A stretch of DNA of 5,264 nt from an uncultured Acidimicrobium sp. (GTDB lineage: Bacteria > Actinomycetota > Acidimicrobiia > Acidimicrobiales > Ilumatobacteraceae), in NCBI GenBank assembly GCA_903895515.1, contig CAITUB010000149.1:1-5264 (forward strand), given 5' to 3'. How positions within the stretch are numbered: the stretch's first letter is position 1; each line of letters begins with the position of its first letter. The notes beneath the pieces were generated by a model, which worked only from the letters and a program-made list of their open reading frames with translations, did no database searches and was not told where the DNA came from. Below, piece after piece: positions 4,587-5,264 of the stretch. The position numbers and the translations under genes were made by a program.

Positions 4587-5264
4587 ATGAAATTTCGTAT
4601 TGAGCCAGATGTTCGCCCAGTTGTCACCTCTGCACTCGCGTTAAGCGGTGCGGTCGGTGTATTTGCACTTGCCTTTGGCGTGCTTGCGGTTGGTGCAGGT
4701 GCAAGCGTGTGGCAAACGTGTGCGTTGAGTTTCTTTGCATTCACTGGTGCGTCACAAATGTCGGCAATGTCCATCGTTTCAACAGGTGGAACTGTTTCTG
4801 CAGCGTTGGGGAGTGGCTTGCTATTAGCTGCTCGGAATGGAGTGTATGGCCTTGCACTGTCGCCATATTTTGGTGAGTCGTTAGGTAAGCGCCTTCTTGC
4901 AGCGCATTTCGTGATTGACGAAACCACGGCAATGATGACTGCACAAACAAATCCGCGATTACAAAAGATTGCGTTTTGGACAACGGCAATCGCATTGTTC
5001 TCGTTGTGGAACTTAGGGACATTGATTGGCGCAGTGCTTGGAGGCTCAATCGACCCGCATACGTATGGTCTTGATGTCGGATTTACTGCTGCATACATCA
5101 CCATGTTGGTCCCGCATTTACGAACGTCAAATGGCCGAATTGCTGCTGCTTGTGGAGCAACTCTCAGCGTTGTACTGGCGCCATTTCTGCCGGTGGGATT
5201 GCCAATTCTTGCTTCGGGCCTGGCCATTTTCGTTGGTGTCCGGCCACAGCGAGCGAAGACTGCC
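4587..5264 (+). CDS. azlC: AzlC-family branched-chain amino acid exporter subunit (3' end cut by window)
   Basis: ATG 4587 opens a frame that stays open for all 226 codons to the end of the window. Family marks are FFAFTGASQMS (49-59), LLAARNGVYGLALSP (79-93) and HFVIDETTAMM (107-117), in the order seen in AzlC/YgaZ/BrnF proteins. Hydrophobic segments lie at about 14-36, 43-64, 68-92, 128-150, 165-177 and 187-217. These proteins work in the cytoplasmic membrane with a small partner (AzlD/YgaH/BrnE) and export valine, isoleucine or methionine; they are often mislabelled ABC permeases. The family is usually around 230-250 residues, so only a few residues are missing. The start lies six bases after the meaB stop, with no clear SD, which suggests the same operon. 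The azlD partner would be expected just beyond the window. The substrate is inferred from the family only. Confidence 0.9.
   Translation, partial: MKFRIEPDVRPVVTSALALSGAVGVFALAFGVLAVGAGASVWQTCALSFFAFTGASQMSAMSIVSTGGTVSAALGSGLLLAARNGVYGLALSPYFGESLGKRLLAAHFVIDETTAMMTAQTNPRLQKIAFWTTAIALFSLWNLGTLIGAVLGGSIDPHTYGLDVGFTAAYITMLVPHLRTSNGRIAAACGATLSVVLAPFLPVGLPILASGLAIFVGVRPQRAKTA

Noticed and set aside
4577..5227. 216-codon - strand frame opposite azlC
   Set aside because: Its translation is Pro/Ala/Asn-rich without domain motifs, while the + strand in the same place encodes clear AzlC motifs.

Overview
The window reads as a compact bacterial chromosome segment of roughly balanced base composition, with almost no intergenic DNA. 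I see no insertion sequence, CRISPR array, tRNA, rRNA or phage gene. An actinobacterium is the best guess, possibly an uncultured Acidimicrobiia-like lineage. This rests on a MurA with Asp instead of Cys at the catalytic loop (the mycobacterial type), frequent GTG starts, scarce Shine-Dalgarno (SD) sequences, and -10-like boxes placed so close to start codons that leaderless mRNAs are likely. The lineage is inference.

Left part (1-1921): a 26-codon tail of an unidentified gene runs into a small alpha/beta hydrolase of the TEX30/KANL3-like type on the + strand. Convergent to it, and overlapping it by 15 bp, is a 12-helix major facilitator superfamily (MFS) transporter on the - strand (GTG start at 1921).

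Middle (1922-3343): a 23-bp divergent promoter region separates the transporter from murA (1945-3201). MurA performs the first committed step of peptidoglycan synthesis and carries the Asp substitution expected to make it insensitive to fosfomycin. The 3' end of murA overlaps by 17 bp the end of a small convergent gene (3185-3343, - strand) for a probable single-pass membrane protein of 52 residues.

Right part (3344-5264): a second short divergent region leads into a tight + strand cluster. It holds a stand-alone NifU C-terminal-domain Fe-S protein, meaB (GTPase chaperone of methylmalonyl-CoA mutase), and an AzlC-family branched-chain amino acid exporter subunit that runs off the window end. 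Gaps within the cluster are 3 and 6 bp, so it is probably one operon. A loose theme is branched-chain amino acid and propionate metabolism (valine and isoleucine catabolism feeds methylmalonyl-CoA, and AzlC moves branched-chain amino acids), but no mutase is in view.

I do not see a clearly new biological system. The points most worth a second look are the two divergent promoters with overlapping -10 boxes and near-leaderless starts, the small membrane protein between murA and the Fe-S gene, and a six-codon reading frame overlapping the start of the NifU-like gene.
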